Both the position numbers and the translations under genes were made by a program. Shown here one piece after another: positions 4,898-5,045 of a stretch of DNA of 5,045 nucleotides; positions within the stretch are counted from its first letter, which is position 1, and each line of letters opens with the position of its first letter. The notes below the pieces were generated by a model. The model saw only the letters and a program-made list of their open reading frames with translations, was not told the DNA's origin and searched no databases. Source of the DNA: an uncultured Campylobacter sp. (lineage in GTDB: Bacteria > Campylobacterota > Campylobacteria > Campylobacterales > Campylobacteraceae). The stretch covers positions 1 to 5,045 of the forward strand of contig CALHQN010000072.1 in NCBI GenBank assembly GCA_938036585.1, given 5' to 3'.

Positions 4898-5045
4898 GGC
4901 GGTTTTTAAAGAATTTACGAGTTTGGCTAGGCGGCTTACTTTTCTGCTCGCGGTCTGTTTTTTCAAAAAGCCCCTGCTTACGAAGCTGTGGAAGCTTTCA
5001 TTAGCCGTTTTTAGAGCCTGAGTCGCTGCGTCTAGATCCTTGCTC
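4892..5045 (-). CDS. rpsT: 30S ribosomal protein S20, 3' part (N-terminus off the window)
   Basis: The last 50 codons plus TAA of the small-subunit protein S20, which binds 16S rRNA. The readable end runs [18 protein letters not shown], then [20 protein letters not shown], then [12 protein letters not shown]. It shows the S20 C-terminal pattern: an amphipathic helix, a turn with GFLKK, then a basic helix with [14 protein letters not shown]20 is usually about 85-90 residues, so some 35-40 residues and the promoter lie beyond the window. It is the first visible gene of the rpsT-prfA pair. The stop codon is buried in the intercistronic hairpin. Confidence 0.95.
   Translation of the reverse strand, partial: SKDLDAATQALKTANESFHSFVSRGFLKKQTASRKVSRLAKLVNSLKTAA

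Noticed and set aside
1..5045. Defence island, mobile element or new multigene system
   Set aside because: All genes belong to known housekeeping or transport families. There is no transposase, integrase, toxin-antitoxin pair, CRISPR repeat or effector-like gene.

Overview
The window looks like chromosomal core sequence from a Campylobacter-type epsilonproteobacterium (Campylobacterota). The reasons are the pairing of ribosomal protein S20 with release factor 1, the RF1 and S20 sequences themselves, and AT-rich intergenic DNA full of AAATTT words. The coding GC is moderate rather than very low, which fits the higher-GC oral Campylobacter species (C. gracilis, C. showae or C. rectus type) better than C. 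jejuni. The species is an inference. Every gene I can support lies on the minus strand, so transcription runs from the high to the low coordinates.

In order of transcription: (1) 5045-4892 holds the last 50 codons of rpsT (S20). After a 23-base gap containing a perfect hairpin comes prfA (peptide chain release factor 1, 355 aa), and the two form a translation operon. (2) 3800-3460 is a 341-base stretch without a gene, rich in AAATTT and CGGC words with short direct repeats. Its lower end carries a likely promoter and a 7-bp inverted repeat. (3) 3459-3202 is an 85-aa SemiSWEET half-transporter with its own Shine-Dalgarno sequence, ending in a hairpin that contains its stop codon. (4) 3201-2939 is non-coding and holds a GC-rich patch flanked by two similar 34-base hairpin-prone repeats. 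(5) 2938-2093 encodes a tandem-domain universal stress protein (281 aa), followed by an intrinsic terminator. (6) 1865-1 is the first 621 codons of a TonB-dependent siderophore receptor. It has a signal peptide, a low-complexity linker, a TonB box, a plug and most of the barrel, and it runs off the window edge. Its leader carries AT-rich repeated TATGAT words that could be promoter and/or Fur-operator sequence.

Apart from rpsT-prfA the genes look like separate transcription units: a single sugar-type transporter, a stress protein and an iron receptor, each with its own leader and Shine-Dalgarno sequence. They do not form a shared pathway. All four visible stop codons are TAA. I found no mobile element, CRISPR array, tRNA, rRNA or obvious novel multigene system. 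The items most worth a second look are small non-coding structures (the overlapping hairpins after the stress gene, the hairpin in front of an apparently Shine-Dalgarno-less prfA, and the paired hairpin-prone repeats near 3024 and 3155) and residue departures in the SemiSWEET and stress proteins.
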